Assembly: GCF_003327285.1 (NCBI RefSeq)
Contig: NZ_KZ848476.1
Coordinates: forward strand, 186,001 to 250,000
Length of the DNA: 64,000 nt
Direction of reading: 5' to 3'
Source: Microbacterium sorbitolivorans
Lineage (GTDB): Bacteria; Actinomycetota; Actinomycetes; Actinomycetales; Microbacteriaceae
Under the pieces are notes generated by a model, which saw nothing but the letters and a program-made list of their open reading frames with translations, was not told the DNA's origin and made no database searches. Positions within the stretch are counted from its first letter, which is position 1. Every line of letters begins with the position of its first letter. A program made the translations under genes and the position numbers. Below, piece after piece: positions 25,345 through 34,518 of this stretch.

Positions 25345-28146
25345 ATGACTACCCGCACCGCCCTCGAACCGGTGGATCCGCTGCTCGTCGAGGCGCTCGA
25401 GCAGATCGGGGCCGCGGTCGGCGCCCGCGCGACCGACCGGCTCGCGGCGGCGCACGACGCCTCGCACTATCTCCTGACGCCCCGCGCGGTCGTGACGGCA
25501 CGCACGGCCGACGACGTCGCGGCGGTCTTCCGCACCGCGCGGTCGCAGGGGGTGCCGGTCGCCTTTCGCTCGGGCGGCACGAGCCTGTCGGGCCAGGCCG
25601 GATCCGACGGCGTGCTGATCGATACTCGTCACCACTTCCGCGGCATCGAGGTCCTCGACGACGGCGCCCGCGTGCGGGTGCAGCCCGGCGCGACCGTCCG
25701 GGCGACGAACATGCGCCTGGTGCGGAGGGCGCACAAGCTTGGCCCGGATCCGGCGAGCGAGATCGCCTGCACGATCGGCGGCGTCGTCGCGAATAACTCC
25801 TCGGGGATGTCGTGCGGGACGCACGCCAACACCTACCGCACGCTCGAGTCGGCCGTCCTCGTGCTACCGAGCGGCACCGTGGTCGACACGGGCGCGCCGG
25901 ACGCGGGGGAGCGCCTGCGCGCCGCGGAACCGCGCCTCGTGGAGGGGCTCGAGCGGATCCGCGACCGCGTGCGGCAGAACCCCGCGTCGGTCGCGACCCT
26001 GAGGCGCCTGCACGCGATCAAGAACACGATGGGCTACGGGCTCAACTCGTTCCTCGACTTCGACGAGCCGGTGAAGATCCTCGAGCACCTCGTGATCGGA
26101 TCCGAGGGAACCCTCGCGTTCGTTGCGGAGGCGACCTTCCGCACGGTGCCGATCCTGCCGCAGGTGTCGACGGGCCTGCTGGTGTTTTCGAGTCTCGCCG
26201 ACGCTACCGCGGCGCTCCCCGCCCTCGTGGCCGCGGGCTTCGCGACGATCGAGCTGCTCGACGCCGCCTCGCTCCGCGTCGCGCAGCGCGACCCGGAGGC
26301 GCCGGCAGAGCTCCGCGCGCTGTCGGTTGACTCGCACGCGGCGCTCCTCGTGGAGTTTCAGGAGGCGACGCCCGCCGCGCTCGCCGCGCGCGAGGAGGCT
26401 GCGGCGGAACTCCTCGTGGGCCTGCCGCTCTCCTCCGCGGCGGCACTTTCCTCCGACGCCGTCATCAGGGCGCAGCTCTGGCACATCCGCAAGGGCCTCT
26501 TCACGACCGTCGCCGAGGCGCGGCCGTCGGGCACGAACGCGCTGCTGGAGGACATCGCGGTGCCGGTCGAGCGCCTCGGCGAGACGTGCGAACGGCTGAT
26601 CGAGCTGTTCGACAAGCACGGCTACGAGGAGAGCGTGATCTTCGGGCACGCGAAGGACGGCAACATCCACTTCCTCATCAACGAGCGCTTCGACGACGCC
26701 GCGAACCTCGCGCGCTACGAGGCCTTCACGGAGGAGATGATCGACCTCGTGCTCTCGCGCGGCGGCACGCTTAAGGCCGAGCACGGCACGGGGCGCATCA
26801 TGGCGCCGTTCGTGAACCGGCAATACGGCGACGAGCTCTACGACGTGATGTGGCAGGTGAAGCGCCTCATCGACCCCGAGGGGCTTCTGAACCCCGGGGT
26901 GCTGCTGCCGGAGGATCCACGCGGCTACACGCGCGACCTCAAGACCGCGCCGACGGTCGAGAGTGAGGTCGATCGCTGCGTCGAGTGCGGGTACTGCGAG
27001 CCCGCCTGCCCGTCGAAGAACGTCACCCTCACGCCGCGACAGCGCATCGTGCTGCGCCGCGAGATGGAGCGGGCCCGCGAGGCGGGCGACGAGGCCCTCG
27101 CGAAGACGCTCGAAAAGGAATATGGCTACGACGGCATAGACACATGTGCCGTCGACGGCATGTGTCAGATCGCCTGTCCCGTGCGCATCAACACGGGCGA
27201 TCTCGTGCGCCGCCTCCGCGCCGAGAACCAGAACGCGCTCGCGCAGGGCGGGTGGAACCTCGCCGCGAAGCACTGGGAGTCCGTGAGCGGCATGGGCGGC
27301 GCGGCGCTGTCGTTCGCGGGGCGCCTCCCGGCCGCGCTCCCGATCCTCGCGACCCGGGCGGGGCGCGCGATCCTCGGATCCGACACCGTGCCGCTGTACA
27401 CCGCCGATCTGCCGGGCGGCGGATCCCGCCGGGCGCTCGTCGCGGATCCGGACGCGGAGGCCGTCTACTTCTCGTCGTGCACGACGACAATGTTCGGCCC
27501 CGTCGGCGGCGACGGCGTCGCGCAGTCGTTCCTGCGGCTCTGCGAGCGCGCGGGCGTCCGCGTCGCGACGCCCGACGACCTGCCCTCGCTGTGCTGCGGA
27601 ACGCCGTGGAAGTCGAAGGGGCTGTCGAAGGGCTACGCCGAGATGAGGGCGCGGGTGGGCGCGTCGCTCCTCCGCGCGACCGACGGCGGCCGACTGCCCG
27701 TCGTCTGCGACGCGTCGAGCTGCACCGAGGGGCTGGTACCCATGGCCAAGGAGCACGGGATCCGCGTGATCGACGCGGTCGCCTTCGTCGACGAGCGGAT
27801 CCTGCCGCACCTGCCCGCGGGGCAGAAGGTCGCCTCGGTCACGGTGCACCCGACGTGCTCGTCGGTACACCTCGGCATCGTCGACGCGCTCACACGGGTC
27901 GCGGGTGCCGCCGCCGACGAGGTGGTCGTGCCGGACGACTGGGGATGCTGCGGCTTCGCGGGCGATCGCGGCATGCTGCATCCCGAGCTCACGGCCTCCG
28001 CGACCGCGGCCGAGGCGGCCGATGTCGCCGCCGCCGGATCCGCCGTGCACGCCTCGCTCAACCGCACGTGCGAGCTTGGAATGACCCGCGCGACGGGTCA
28101 CGAATACCGTCATATCCTGCAGCTCCTCGACGACGCAACCGCCTGA
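25345..28146 (+). CDS. FAD-linked oxidoreductase with Fe-S and CCG domains (D-lactate / D-2-hydroxyacid dehydrogenase-like)
   Basis: A 933-residue three-part enzyme. An N-terminal FAD-binding domain (SGGTSLSGQAGSDGVLID, GVVANNSSGMSCG) and FAD-oxidase C domain (IFGHAKDGNIHFLIN, KAEHGTGR) are followed by two 4Fe-4S motifs, CVECGYCEPACP and CAVDGMCQIACP, and two cysteine-rich CCG units (CCGTPWKSKG and CCGFAGDRGM). Such fusions oxidise D-lactate or D-2-hydroxyglutarate and pass electrons to quinone. ATG 25345 is chosen because GAAGGGG lies eight bases upstream; the frame is open back to 25267. It is a single-gene unit. Confidence 0.9.
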   Translation: MTTRTALEPVDPLLVEALEQIGAAVGARATDRLAAAHDASHYLLTPRAVVTARTADDVAAVFRTARSQGVPVAFRSGGTSLSGQAGSDGVLIDTRHHFRGIEVLDDGARVRVQPGATVRATNMRLVRRAHKLGPDPASEIACTIGGVVANNSSGMSCGTHANTYRTLESAVLVLPSGTVVDTGAPDAGERLRAAEPRLVEGLERIRDRVRQNPASVATLRRLHAIKNTMGYGLNSFLDFDEPVKILEHLVIGSEGTLAFVAEATFRTVPILPQVSTGLLVFSSLADATAALPALVAAGFATIELLDAASLRVAQRDPEAPAELRALSVDSHAALLVEFQEATPAALAAREEAAAELLVGLPLSSAAALSSDAVIRAQLWHIRKGLFTTVAEARPSGTNALLEDIAVPVERLGETCERLIELFDKHGYEESVIFGHAKDGNIHFLINERFDDAANLARYEAFTEEMIDLVLSRGGTLKAEHGTGRIMAPFVNRQYGDELYDVMWQVKRLIDPEGLLNPGVLLPEDPRGYTRDLKTAPTVESEVDRCVECGYCEPACPSKNVTLTPRQRIVLRREMERAREAGDEALAKTLEKEYGYDGIDTCAVDGMCQIACPVRINTGDLVRRLRAENQNALAQGGWNLAAKHWESVSGMGGAALSFAGRLPAALPILATRAGRAILGSDTVPLYTADLPGGGSRRALVADPDAEAVYFSSCTTTMFGPVGGDGVAQSFLRLCERAGVRVATPDDLPSLCCGTPWKSKGLSKGYAEMRARVGASLLRATDGGRLPVVCDASSCTEGLVPMAKEHGIRVIDAVAFVDERILPHLPAGQKVASVTVHPTCSSVHLGIVDALTRVAGAAADEVVVPDDWGCCGFAGDRGMLHPELTASATAAEAADVAAAGSAVHASLNRTCELGMTRATGHEYRHILQLLDDATA

Positions 28147-28174
28147 TTCGGCGCCACGCCCGGGGGAGCTTCGC

Positions 28175-28224
28175 GTCATCGTGAGGTCATCGCCGGGCCA
28201 CTCGGCGTTCACGCCGTGTTGACC
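28175..28224 (+). promoter_or_regulatory. Candidate PhoP box upstream of phoA
   Basis: Direct repeats spaced by 11 bases: GTCATCG at 28175 and 28186, then GTTCACG at 28207 and GTTGACC at 28218. The spacing and the GTTCACC core match the PHO box of actinobacterial PhoP response regulators. A similar array precedes pstS in this window. Confidence 0.55.
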
Positions 28225-28310
28225 CAGCCTCTCCAGACTCGGCGACGCGTGCCAACCACTCTTGGCATCGCATCTACAGCGAATGACGACGCAAAAGGGC
28301 TGATAATCAC

Positions 28311-29771
28311 ATGAATCTTGGACGTAAGGGACGCGCCGCACTCGGCATCCTCGCCGCCGCCACCGCCGCGATCTCGCTCGCGGGCTGCGCGAGCGACGGA
28401 TCCGCCTCGAGCACGGTGTCCGACGCCGACATCATCTTCGACCGCTCGGCATCGGGCGACATCACGACGCACGGCGGCGCTCGCCGCGTCGACGGCGACC
28501 AGAGCGAGGCCATCCGCGCGGCGGTTGACGCCGCGGGCGCGAAGAACGTGATCCTGCTCATCGGTGACGGCATGGGCGACTCGGAGATCACCGCGGCGCG
28601 CAACGTCGCCGTCGGTGCGGGCGGCGCCTTCCAGGGCCTCGACGCGCTTCCCTTCACGGGCCAGTACACGCACTACGCCCTCGACCAGGAGACGGGCAAG
28701 CCCGACTACGTGACCGACTCGGCCGCGAGCGGCAGCGCCTGGGCGACCGGCACCAAGACCTACAACGGCGCGATCTCGGTCGACATCGAGGGCGAAGCCC
28801 AGCAGACGCTGCTCGAGAAGGCCAAGGAGGCCGACCTCGCGACCGGCATCGTCACGACGTCGGAGATCCAGGACGCGACCCCGGCCGTGCAGTACTCGCA
28901 CGTCACGGGCCGCAAGTGCTACGGCCCCGTCGCCACGAGCGAAGACTGCGCCGACAACGCCCTCGAAAACGGCGGCGCCGGATCCATCACCGAGCAGATG
29001 CTCGCCACGCGCCCCGACCTCGTGCTCGGTGGCGGCGCGGAGACCTTCGCAGAGACCGCCGTCGCCGGCGAGTACGAGGGCAAGACCCTCATGGAGCAGG
29101 CCGAGGAACGCGGCTACACGGTCGTGAACGACGTCACGAGCCTCAAGGGCATCGACGTCGCGAACCAGGACGAGCCGCTGCTCGGCCTCTTCGCCGACGG
29201 CAACATGGAGGTGCGCTGGACGGGCGACTTCGCCACGCAGGGCGGCATCGCCCAGGCCGCGCAGACCTGCACCGACAACCCCGCCCGCGACCCCGAGCAG
29301 GCCCCCGACCTCGCGACGATGACCGACAAGGCCATCGAGCTCCTCAGCGAGAACGACAAGGGCTTCTTCCTGCAGGTCGAGGGCGCCTCGATCGACAAGC
29401 AGGACCACGCCGCGAACCCCTGCGGTCAGATCGGTGAGACCGTCGACCTCGACGAGGCTGTGCAGGTCGCGCTCGAGTTCGCGAAGAAGGACGGCGAGAC
29501 GCTCGTCATCGTCACCGCCGACCACGCCCACACGAGCCAGATCGTCTCGCTCGACACCGAGGCGCCCGCGCTGACCTCGCGCATCGTGACCGCCGACGGC
29601 GCCGAGATGGGCATCCTCTACGGCACCGCCGAAGACCAGGCCTCGCAGGGCCACACGGGTGCGCAGCTGCGCATCGCCGCGTACGGCCCCCGCGCGGCCA
29701 ACGCCGTGGGCCTGACCGACCAGACCGACCTGTTCTTCACGATCGAAGACGCGCTCGGCCTGGGCGAGTAA
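28311..29771 (+). CDS. phoA: Alkaline phosphatase lipoprotein
   Basis: A 486-residue exported phosphomonoesterase. The lipobox is SLAGC (Cys about residue 25). Metal and catalytic motifs of the PhoA family are present: [15 protein letters not shown], nucleophile Ser in [26 protein letters not shown] and [11 protein letters not shown]. It releases phosphate from organic esters outside the membrane, so it would feed the PstSCAB system at 32601-36723. The ATG has no strong Shine-Dalgarno. The repeated GTCATCG/GTTCACG units upstream suggest induction by phosphate starvation. Confidence 0.95.
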   Translation: MNLGRKGRAALGILAAATAAISLAGCASDGSASSTVSDADIIFDRSASGDITTHGGARRVDGDQSEAIRAAVDAAGAKNVILLIGDGMGDSEITAARNVAVGAGGAFQGLDALPFTGQYTHYALDQETGKPDYVTDSAASGSAWATGTKTYNGAISVDIEGEAQQTLLEKAKEADLATGIVTTSEIQDATPAVQYSHVTGRKCYGPVATSEDCADNALENGGAGSITEQMLATRPDLVLGGGAETFAETAVAGEYEGKTLMEQAEERGYTVVNDVTSLKGIDVANQDEPLLGLFADGNMEVRWTGDFATQGGIAQAAQTCTDNPARDPEQAPDLATMTDKAIELLSENDKGFFLQVEGASIDKQDHAANPCGQIGETVDLDEAVQVALEFAKKDGETLVIVTADHAHTSQIVSLDTEAPALTSRIVTADGAEMGILYGTAEDQASQGHTGAQLRIAAYGPRAANAVGLTDQTDLFFTIEDALGLGE

Positions 29772-29779
29772 CGCCACGC

Positions 29780-29810
29780 GAAGGCGCCCTCCCGGGGAGG
29801 GCGCCTTTTG
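29780..29810 (+). terminator. Intrinsic terminator of phoA
   Basis: AAGGCGCCCTCC and GGAGGGCGCCTT form a perfect 12-bp stem with a short CGG-type loop, followed by TTG. It lies ten bases after the phoA stop. Confidence 0.88.
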
Positions 29811-29849
29811 CGTGTGCGTGCGCTGTCGCTTGCGTGCGCTGTCGCTCTC

Positions 29850-30256
29850 GCTGAGATTCTGACTTTCGGCCGAGATTCGGCGATATCGCAAGAATCGTCA
29901 GAACCTCACGCGATCGTCAGAACCTCGCGGCGCGGGAGGGATCGTCAGGGTGCAACTTCCAGGCAGTGCGGCAGTCGCGGATCCGCGGGCCCGCCGCACG
30001 CCCCGCCGCGCTGAGGTTCTGACTTTCGGCCGAGATCCGGCGTTATCGCGATAGTCGTCAGAGTCTCGCGCGATCGTCAGAATCTCGTGGCGCGGGAGGC
30101 CCGCCCGGATCCGGATCCGTGGTGCGAGGAATCGCGCCGGCGGTGCCGTGGGCGGCGCTGCCGGGCGTGCTGAGATTCTGACTTTCGGCCGAGATCCGGC
30201 GTTATCGCGATAATCGTCAGAATCTCACGCGATCGTCAGAACCTCGCGGCGCGGGG
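29850..30256. repeat. Three ~90-bp palindromic units with a 160-bp period (family C)
   Basis: Units start at 29850, 30010 and 30169. Each runs from GCTGAGATTCTGACTTTCGG through GAGATCCGGCG and a second half with GTCAG repeated twice, ending CTCGCGGCGCGGG; the first and last thirds are inverted copies of each other (GAGATTCTGAC and GTCAGAACCTC). The units are about 90% alike, while the ~68 bases between them differ. The 499 bases between phoA and the GNAT gene contain the phoA terminator and these repeats only; no gene is seen. Confidence 0.85.
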
Positions 30257-30270
30257 CGCCACGAGAGCGC

Positions 30271-30600
30271 CTATTCCGCCACGCGGGGCCGCGCCGAGAT
30301 CGCCCGCAGGTGCGCGCGGGTGGGCTCGACGACGAATTCTGCGTACTCCGGGTGCTTCGGCAACCACGCCTTCACATACGGGCACACGGGTACGACCTTC
30401 ATGCCGCGATCGACGATGTCGCGTATTACCGCGCGCACCAGCACCGAGGCGAGACCCTTGCCCGCGTGACTCTCGGCGACGAGGGTGTGGAAGAGGATCC
30501 GCTCGTCGCCGGTGTCGACGTACGCCTCTTCGCCGATCTCGGTGCCCTCGTCGAGCAGAACGTAGCGCAGCTCGGACGGGCGGTCTTCGACGGTGGCCAT
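30271..30600 (-). CDS. GNAT-family N-acetyltransferase (YjdJ-like, small)
   Basis: A 109-residue protein. The acetyl-CoA binding region is HTLVAESHAGKGLASVLVRAV, as in the short GCN5-like family COG2388, and VVPVCPYVKAWLPKHPEY is the typical C-terminal end. The substrate is not known. The ATG is eight bases after the stop of the pirin gene, so both are probably transcribed together from the leaderless promoter at 31599. Confidence 0.88.
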   Translation of the reverse strand: MATVEDRPSELRYVLLDEGTEIGEEAYVDTGDERILFHTLVAESHAGKGLASVLVRAVIRDIVDRGMKVVPVCPYVKAWLPKHPEYAEFVVEPTRAHLRAISARPRVAE

Positions 30601-30608
30601 CGTCTCTC

Positions 30609-31592
30609 CTAGTCGCGGGGTCGCAGGCGCGCGTTCGGCAGCGCCGGCGCGGGAAGCGGTGCGGGCTGGCCCGCGGGGAAGGAACCGAACAGCGGATCCG
30701 CGACCTCGTCGGCCTCGAATCCCATCTCGGCCTGGTAGCGGCGGCGGTAGTCGGCGATCTCGTCGTGGTCGCGGCCGATGAAGTTCCACCACATGACGAT
30801 CTGCTCGCCGAACGGCACGCCGCCGAGCAGGATCACCCGCGCGCCCGCGGCTGACGAGATCGTGAGGGTGTCAGATCCGGTCGGCACGTACCCCAGCTCG
30901 CGATGTGCGACGGGCGTGCCATTCACGGCGATGTCGCCCGTCTCGGCGAGGGCAGCGAACTCGAAGTCGCGCCTCACCTCGAACGTCGCGCTCGCGCCGG
31001 GCGCGAGCACGAGCTCGGCGCCGAGCAGATCGGGCGTGCGGGTCTCGACCGGCGACGCGGATCCGGCGAGCGAGCCGATGAAGACGCGGGCGGTCGCGCC
31101 GGGCGCGGCGGGGATCGCGTCGGGAACGTAGTGCTCGAAATGGTTGTCGCTGAAGCGGGTCGCATCGGGGAGCGCGTACCAGAGCTGCACGCCGTGCAGT
31201 GTGCGCGTCTCGGGCGCCGAGATTTCCTGGTGGGTGATGCCGCGCCCGGCGATCATGAGGTTGAGCTCGCCCGGCCGCACGCGGGCGGCGTTGCCCGCGG
31301 AATCGAGGTGATCGATCTCACCCGAGAAGAGCCACGAGACGGTCGCAAGCCCCGTGTGTGGGTGGCGGGGAACGTCCATGCCGCCCGTTTCCGAGACGTC
31401 ATCCGGGCCGTAGTGATCGATGAAGCACCATGATCCGACGAGCGAGCGCCTGCGCTGGGGGAGGGTGCGCGAGACTGGCATCGCCCGGGGCCCGCCGAGC
31501 GGGACGGCCCGAGGCTCGAGCACCTCGACCTCGGTGCACTCGACGCCGGGCTCGAGAACGGTGACGGCGGGGGAGAGCTCTTCATTGCTCAT
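30609..31592 (-). CDS. Pirin family protein
   Basis: A 327-residue double-cupin protein. The metal site pattern of pirins is visible as HPHTGLATVSWLFSGE and GRGITHQEIS, with Glu/His near RTLHGVQLWYALP. Bacterial pirins have been reported as quercetinases or regulators of metabolic enzymes; the role here is open. Its ATG follows TAGGCT (minus strand, 31604-31599) by six bases, so the transcript should be leaderless. Confidence 0.92.
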   Translation of the reverse strand: MSNEELSPAVTVLEPGVECTEVEVLEPRAVPLGGPRAMPVSRTLPQRRRSLVGSWCFIDHYGPDDVSETGGMDVPRHPHTGLATVSWLFSGEIDHLDSAGNAARVRPGELNLMIAGRGITHQEISAPETRTLHGVQLWYALPDATRFSDNHFEHYVPDAIPAAPGATARVFIGSLAGSASPVETRTPDLLGAELVLAPGASATFEVRRDFEFAALAETGDIAVNGTPVAHRELGYVPTGSDTLTISSAAGARVILLGGVPFGEQIVMWWNFIGRDHDEIADYRRRYQAEMGFEADEVADPLFGSFPAGQPAPLPAPALPNARLRPRD

Positions 31593-31665
31593 ATTCCCAG
31601 CCTACAGTCTATGCATGTGAATGGGAAGGGATCGCGCTCGGGTGCGGCGCGTAGCCTGTATCCCG

Positions 31666-32295
31666 ATGCCCAAAGACTTCTCGCGCCCCGTTTTCCGCCC
31701 CTCCGAGACCTTCGACCGACTGTTCGAATCTGAGGATCCGGCGGAGGTATCGCGCGCCGCGCACGCGACCGCGACGACCCTGCTCGCGCGCGTGCGGAGC
31801 GAAGCGGATCCGGACGCCGTCGAACGCCTCATCTCGTTCGCCGCGGTCAACGGCATCGACGACATCGCGCATCTGTGGTCGCGCTCGCCGGCCAAGAGCC
31901 TGCCGGGCGCGCTGTGGCGGATGTATCTGATTCAGCTCAGCATCCACGACGATCCGCAGACCGCGGCGCTGCTGTACGAGCGCGGGCGGGTCGAGCTCTC
32001 CTCAACCGACCCGATAGTCGCGGGGGCACCGGTGCCCGCGGGGCCGGCGGAGCTCGTCGCGCTGATCGACACGATCCTCCGCGGCGCCTTCACGGGCGAC
32101 TTCGCCGTCGCCCTCGACCGCGCGGCCGCGTTCTGCCGCGTGCAGGCGTCCGGATCCACGCACCTCGCCGACGACTATGAGGGCACCGAGCCCGAGCGCG
32201 CGACGACCCTGACGAACCGGGCCTCGCGCCTCGCGGCCTTCGCGGACGAGCTGGCGATGGCCTCGCGCCTCTGGCGCCGCGGCGACCTGATCTAA
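31666..32295 (+). CDS. Conserved hypothetical protein
   Basis: A 209-residue, mostly alpha-helical acidic protein without signal peptide or membrane helix. It starts MPKDFSRPVFRPSETFDRLF and has helices near HATATTLLARVRSE, GALWRMYLIQLSIHDDP and RASRLAAFADELAMASRLWRR. I recognise no catalytic motif; its length and composition are those of a conserved actinobacterial protein of unknown role. ATG 31666 is chosen over an upstream frame because TAGCCT stands eight bases before it. The pirin gene is divergent, and the two promoters lie within about 70 bases. Confidence 0.7.
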   Translation: MPKDFSRPVFRPSETFDRLFESEDPAEVSRAAHATATTLLARVRSEADPDAVERLISFAAVNGIDDIAHLWSRSPAKSLPGALWRMYLIQLSIHDDPQTAALLYERGRVELSSTDPIVAGAPVPAGPAELVALIDTILRGAFTGDFAVALDRAAAFCRVQASGSTHLADDYEGTEPERATTLTNRASRLAAFADELAMASRLWRRGDLI

Positions 32296-32298
32296 CCC

Positions 32299-32455
32299 GA
32301 GGCGTGTCCCACTTCGTGCGGGAATGGGCCCGCTATTCCGGCCAAAACTGGGACATGCCCTGAGGCGTGTCCCACTTTGTGGGGGAATGAGCCCGCCGTT
32401 CCTACCTCAACTGGGACATGCCCTGAGGCGTGTCCCACTTTGTGCGGGAATGAGG
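32299..32455. repeat. 63-bp tandem repeat, two full units and a partial one (family D)
   Basis: Units begin at 32299, 32362 and 32425. Each has GAGGCGTGTCCCACTT at one end and AACTGGGACATGCCCT at the other, which are inverted copies, so each unit is a hairpin of its own. The third unit breaks off after about 30 bases. The array lies between the convergent ends of the gene at 31666 and pstB. The core GTCCCACTTT also occurs inside family E at 2522. Confidence 0.85.
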
Positions 32456-32563
32456 GTGCGAAAAAGCCGAGCCGCACAAGTACGCCTCACGGCGGAAGGC
32501 CGCTCGAAGCGGCAAAATTTGGAGCCCGGGGTAATGTGCGGCCCGGCAGTATCAGTGTAACGA

Positions 32564-32594
32564 ATGGCCGGCTGGGGTATTCCCAGCCGGCCAT
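32564..32594 (-). terminator. Terminator of the pst operon
   Basis: ATGGCCGGCTGGG and TCCCAGCCGGCCAT pair around GTAT, six bases past the pstB stop on the minus strand. The stem is perfect, and it may also stop transcripts from the opposite side, where CACGTTTT follows. The remaining 305-base gap holds only this and the family D repeats. Confidence 0.8.
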
Positions 32595-32600
32595 CACGTT

Positions 32601-33380
32601 TTATCCGAAGCGTCCCGACACGTAGTCTTCGGTCGCCTGAACCGACGGCGAGGTGAAGATCTTCGTGGTGTCGTCGAACTCGATGAGCTTGCCGGGCTTG
32701 CCGGTGCCCGCGATGTTGAAGAACGCCGTCTTGTCGCTGACGCGGCTCGCCTGCTGCATGTTGTGCGTGACGATGACGACGGTGTACTCGTGCTTGATCT
32801 CCTCGATGAGCTCCTCGATCGCGAAGGTCGAGATCGGGTCGAGGGCCGAGCAGGGCTCGTCCATGAGGATCACGTCGGGCGATACGGCGATCGCGCGGGC
32901 GATGCAGAGGCGCTGCTGCTGTCCACCCGAGAGGCCGGAGCCGGGCTTGTCGAGGCGGTCCTTGACCTCGTTCCAGAGGTTCGCTCCGCGGAGCGACTTC
33001 TCGACGAGGGCGTCCTGGTCGCTCTTCGCCATGCGGCGGTTGTTGAGCTTGACGCCTGCCAGCACGTTCTCCTTGATGCTCATCGTGGGGAACGGGTTGG
33101 GGCGCTGGAACACCATGCCCACCTGGCGGCGGACGAGAACGGGGTCGACGCCCGAGCCGTACAGGTTCTTGCCGTCGATCAGCACCTCGCCTTCGACGCG
33201 TGCGCCGGGGATGACCTCGTGCATACGGTTGAGGGTGCGCAGGAAGGTCGACTTGCCGCAGCCCGAGGGGCCGATGAACGCCGTGACGGTGCCGGGCTGG
33301 ATGTCGATCGACACGCCCTCGACGGCGAGGAAGTCACCGTAGTAGACGTTGAGGTCGTTGACTTCGATGCTCTTGGACAT
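32601..33380 (-). CDS. pstB: Phosphate ABC transporter ATP-binding protein
   Basis: A 259-residue ATPase that powers high-affinity phosphate uptake. Walker A is GPSGCGKST, the signature is [14 protein letters not shown], Walker B is VILMDEP, followed by [17 protein letters not shown] and the switch His in [10 protein letters not shown]. The operon order is pstS-pstC-pstA-pstB; no phoU gene follows within the window. A 30-base gap separates it from pstA. Confidence 0.97.
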   Translation of the reverse strand: MSKSIEVNDLNVYYGDFLAVEGVSIDIQPGTVTAFIGPSGCGKSTFLRTLNRMHEVIPGARVEGEVLIDGKNLYGSGVDPVLVRRQVGMVFQRPNPFPTMSIKENVLAGVKLNNRRMAKSDQDALVEKSLRGANLWNEVKDRLDKPGSGLSGGQQQRLCIARAIAVSPDVILMDEPCSALDPISTFAIEELIEEIKHEYTVVIVTHNMQQASRVSDKTAFFNIAGTGKPGKLIEFDDTTKIFTSPSVQATEDYVSGRFG

Positions 33381-33410
33381 CTGGAGGATCCTTTACTTGA
33401 GTCGCGCCGC

Positions 33411-34517
33411 TCAGCGACCACTGGTCTTGGGGGCGAAGAACTTGGAGATGCCGCGGCCGATGAGGTTCAGCAGCATCACAATGATGAGCAGCGTCAGGGC
33501 TGCGGCCCATGCGCGCTCGAGTGAGGCATTCGGAGACGAGGCGCTCGGATACATGAACTCGTTATAGACGAACACGGGCAGGGTCATCATCTGGCCGTTG
33601 TCGCTCTGGAACGCGTTCATCTGCAAGTTGGCGGTGACGCCGACCGTGAGCAGCAGGGGAGCGGTCTCGCCGATGACGCGGGCGATCGCGAGCATGATCG
33701 ACGTGGTGATGCCGGCGATCGATGTCGGAAGGACGACCTTGATGATCGTGAGCCACTTCGGCACGCCGAGCGCGTACGAAGCCTCGCGCAGTTCGTTCGG
33801 GACGATGCGGAGCATCTCCTCGGATCCGCGCACCACGACGGGAATCATGAGTACTGAAAGGGCGAGCGCGCCCATGATGCCCATGCGGATGCCGGGGCCG
33901 AAGAAGATCGTGAACACCGAGTAGATGAACAGGCCGGCCACGATCGACGGGATGCCCGTCATGACGTCCACGAAGAACGTGATGCCCTTGGAGAGGCGGT
34001 TGCCGTTGCCGTACTCGACGAGGTAGATCGACGTCATGAGTCCGATCGGCACCGAGATGATGGCCGCGAGCCCCGTGACGATGAGGGTGCCCCAGATCGC
34101 GTGGACGGCGCCGCCGCCCTCACCGATGACGTTGCGCATCGACCAGCTGAAGAACGTCGGATCCATTCGAGCGAGGCCGTTGGAGATCACCGTCCACAGC
34201 ACGGAGACGAGCGGCAGGCACGCGATGACGAACGCCGTCGAGATGAGCGCCGTCATGAGTCGGTCGGTCGCGTGACGTCGGCTCTCCGCGATGAGCGAGA
34301 GCACGTAGACGAACACGATGTACAGCACCATGCCGATGAAGAGCGCGGCCGCGACGTTCAGGTCGGCGAGCGGCGATCCCGCGTTCATCACGGCGAAGAT
34401 CGCGAAAGAGACGACCATGGCGCCGGCGAGGATCGCCCAGGGAGAGCCCTTGGGCAGGCGGCCCGTCGAGATGCGCGAGGGCGGAACGACGACCGTTTCG
34501 GTGGTGGGGGCAGTCAT
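33411..34517 (-). CDS. pstA: Phosphate ABC transporter permease PstA
   Basis: A 368-residue membrane protein; six or more helices, the first near GSPWAILAGAMVVSFAIFAV. The permease loop that meets the ATPase is NELREASYALGVPKWLTI (EAA motif), with IARVIGETAPLLLTVG after it. The long N-terminal part is normal for actinobacterial PstA. The ATG starts one base after the pstC stop; an upstream ATG at 34544 lies inside pstC and is less likely. Confidence 0.95.
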   Translation of the reverse strand: MTAPTTETVVVPPSRISTGRLPKGSPWAILAGAMVVSFAIFAVMNAGSPLADLNVAAALFIGMVLYIVFVYVLSLIAESRRHATDRLMTALISTAFVIACLPLVSVLWTVISNGLARMDPTFFSWSMRNVIGEGGGAVHAIWGTLIVTGLAAIISVPIGLMTSIYLVEYGNGNRLSKGITFFVDVMTGIPSIVAGLFIYSVFTIFFGPGIRMGIMGALALSVLMIPVVVRGSEEMLRIVPNELREASYALGVPKWLTIIKVVLPTSIAGITTSIMLAIARVIGETAPLLLTVGVTANLQMNAFQSDNGQMMTLPVFVYNEFMYPSASSPNASLERAWAAALTLLIIVMLLNLIGRGISKFFAPKTSGR

Positions 34518-34518
34518 G

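Noticed and set aside
29850..30256. Repeats that could be taken for a CRISPR array
   Set aside because: Units are about 90 bp, palindromic and only three in number, the spacers are not of CRISPR length, and no cas genes are present. The 63-bp repeats at 32299 fail for the same reasons.
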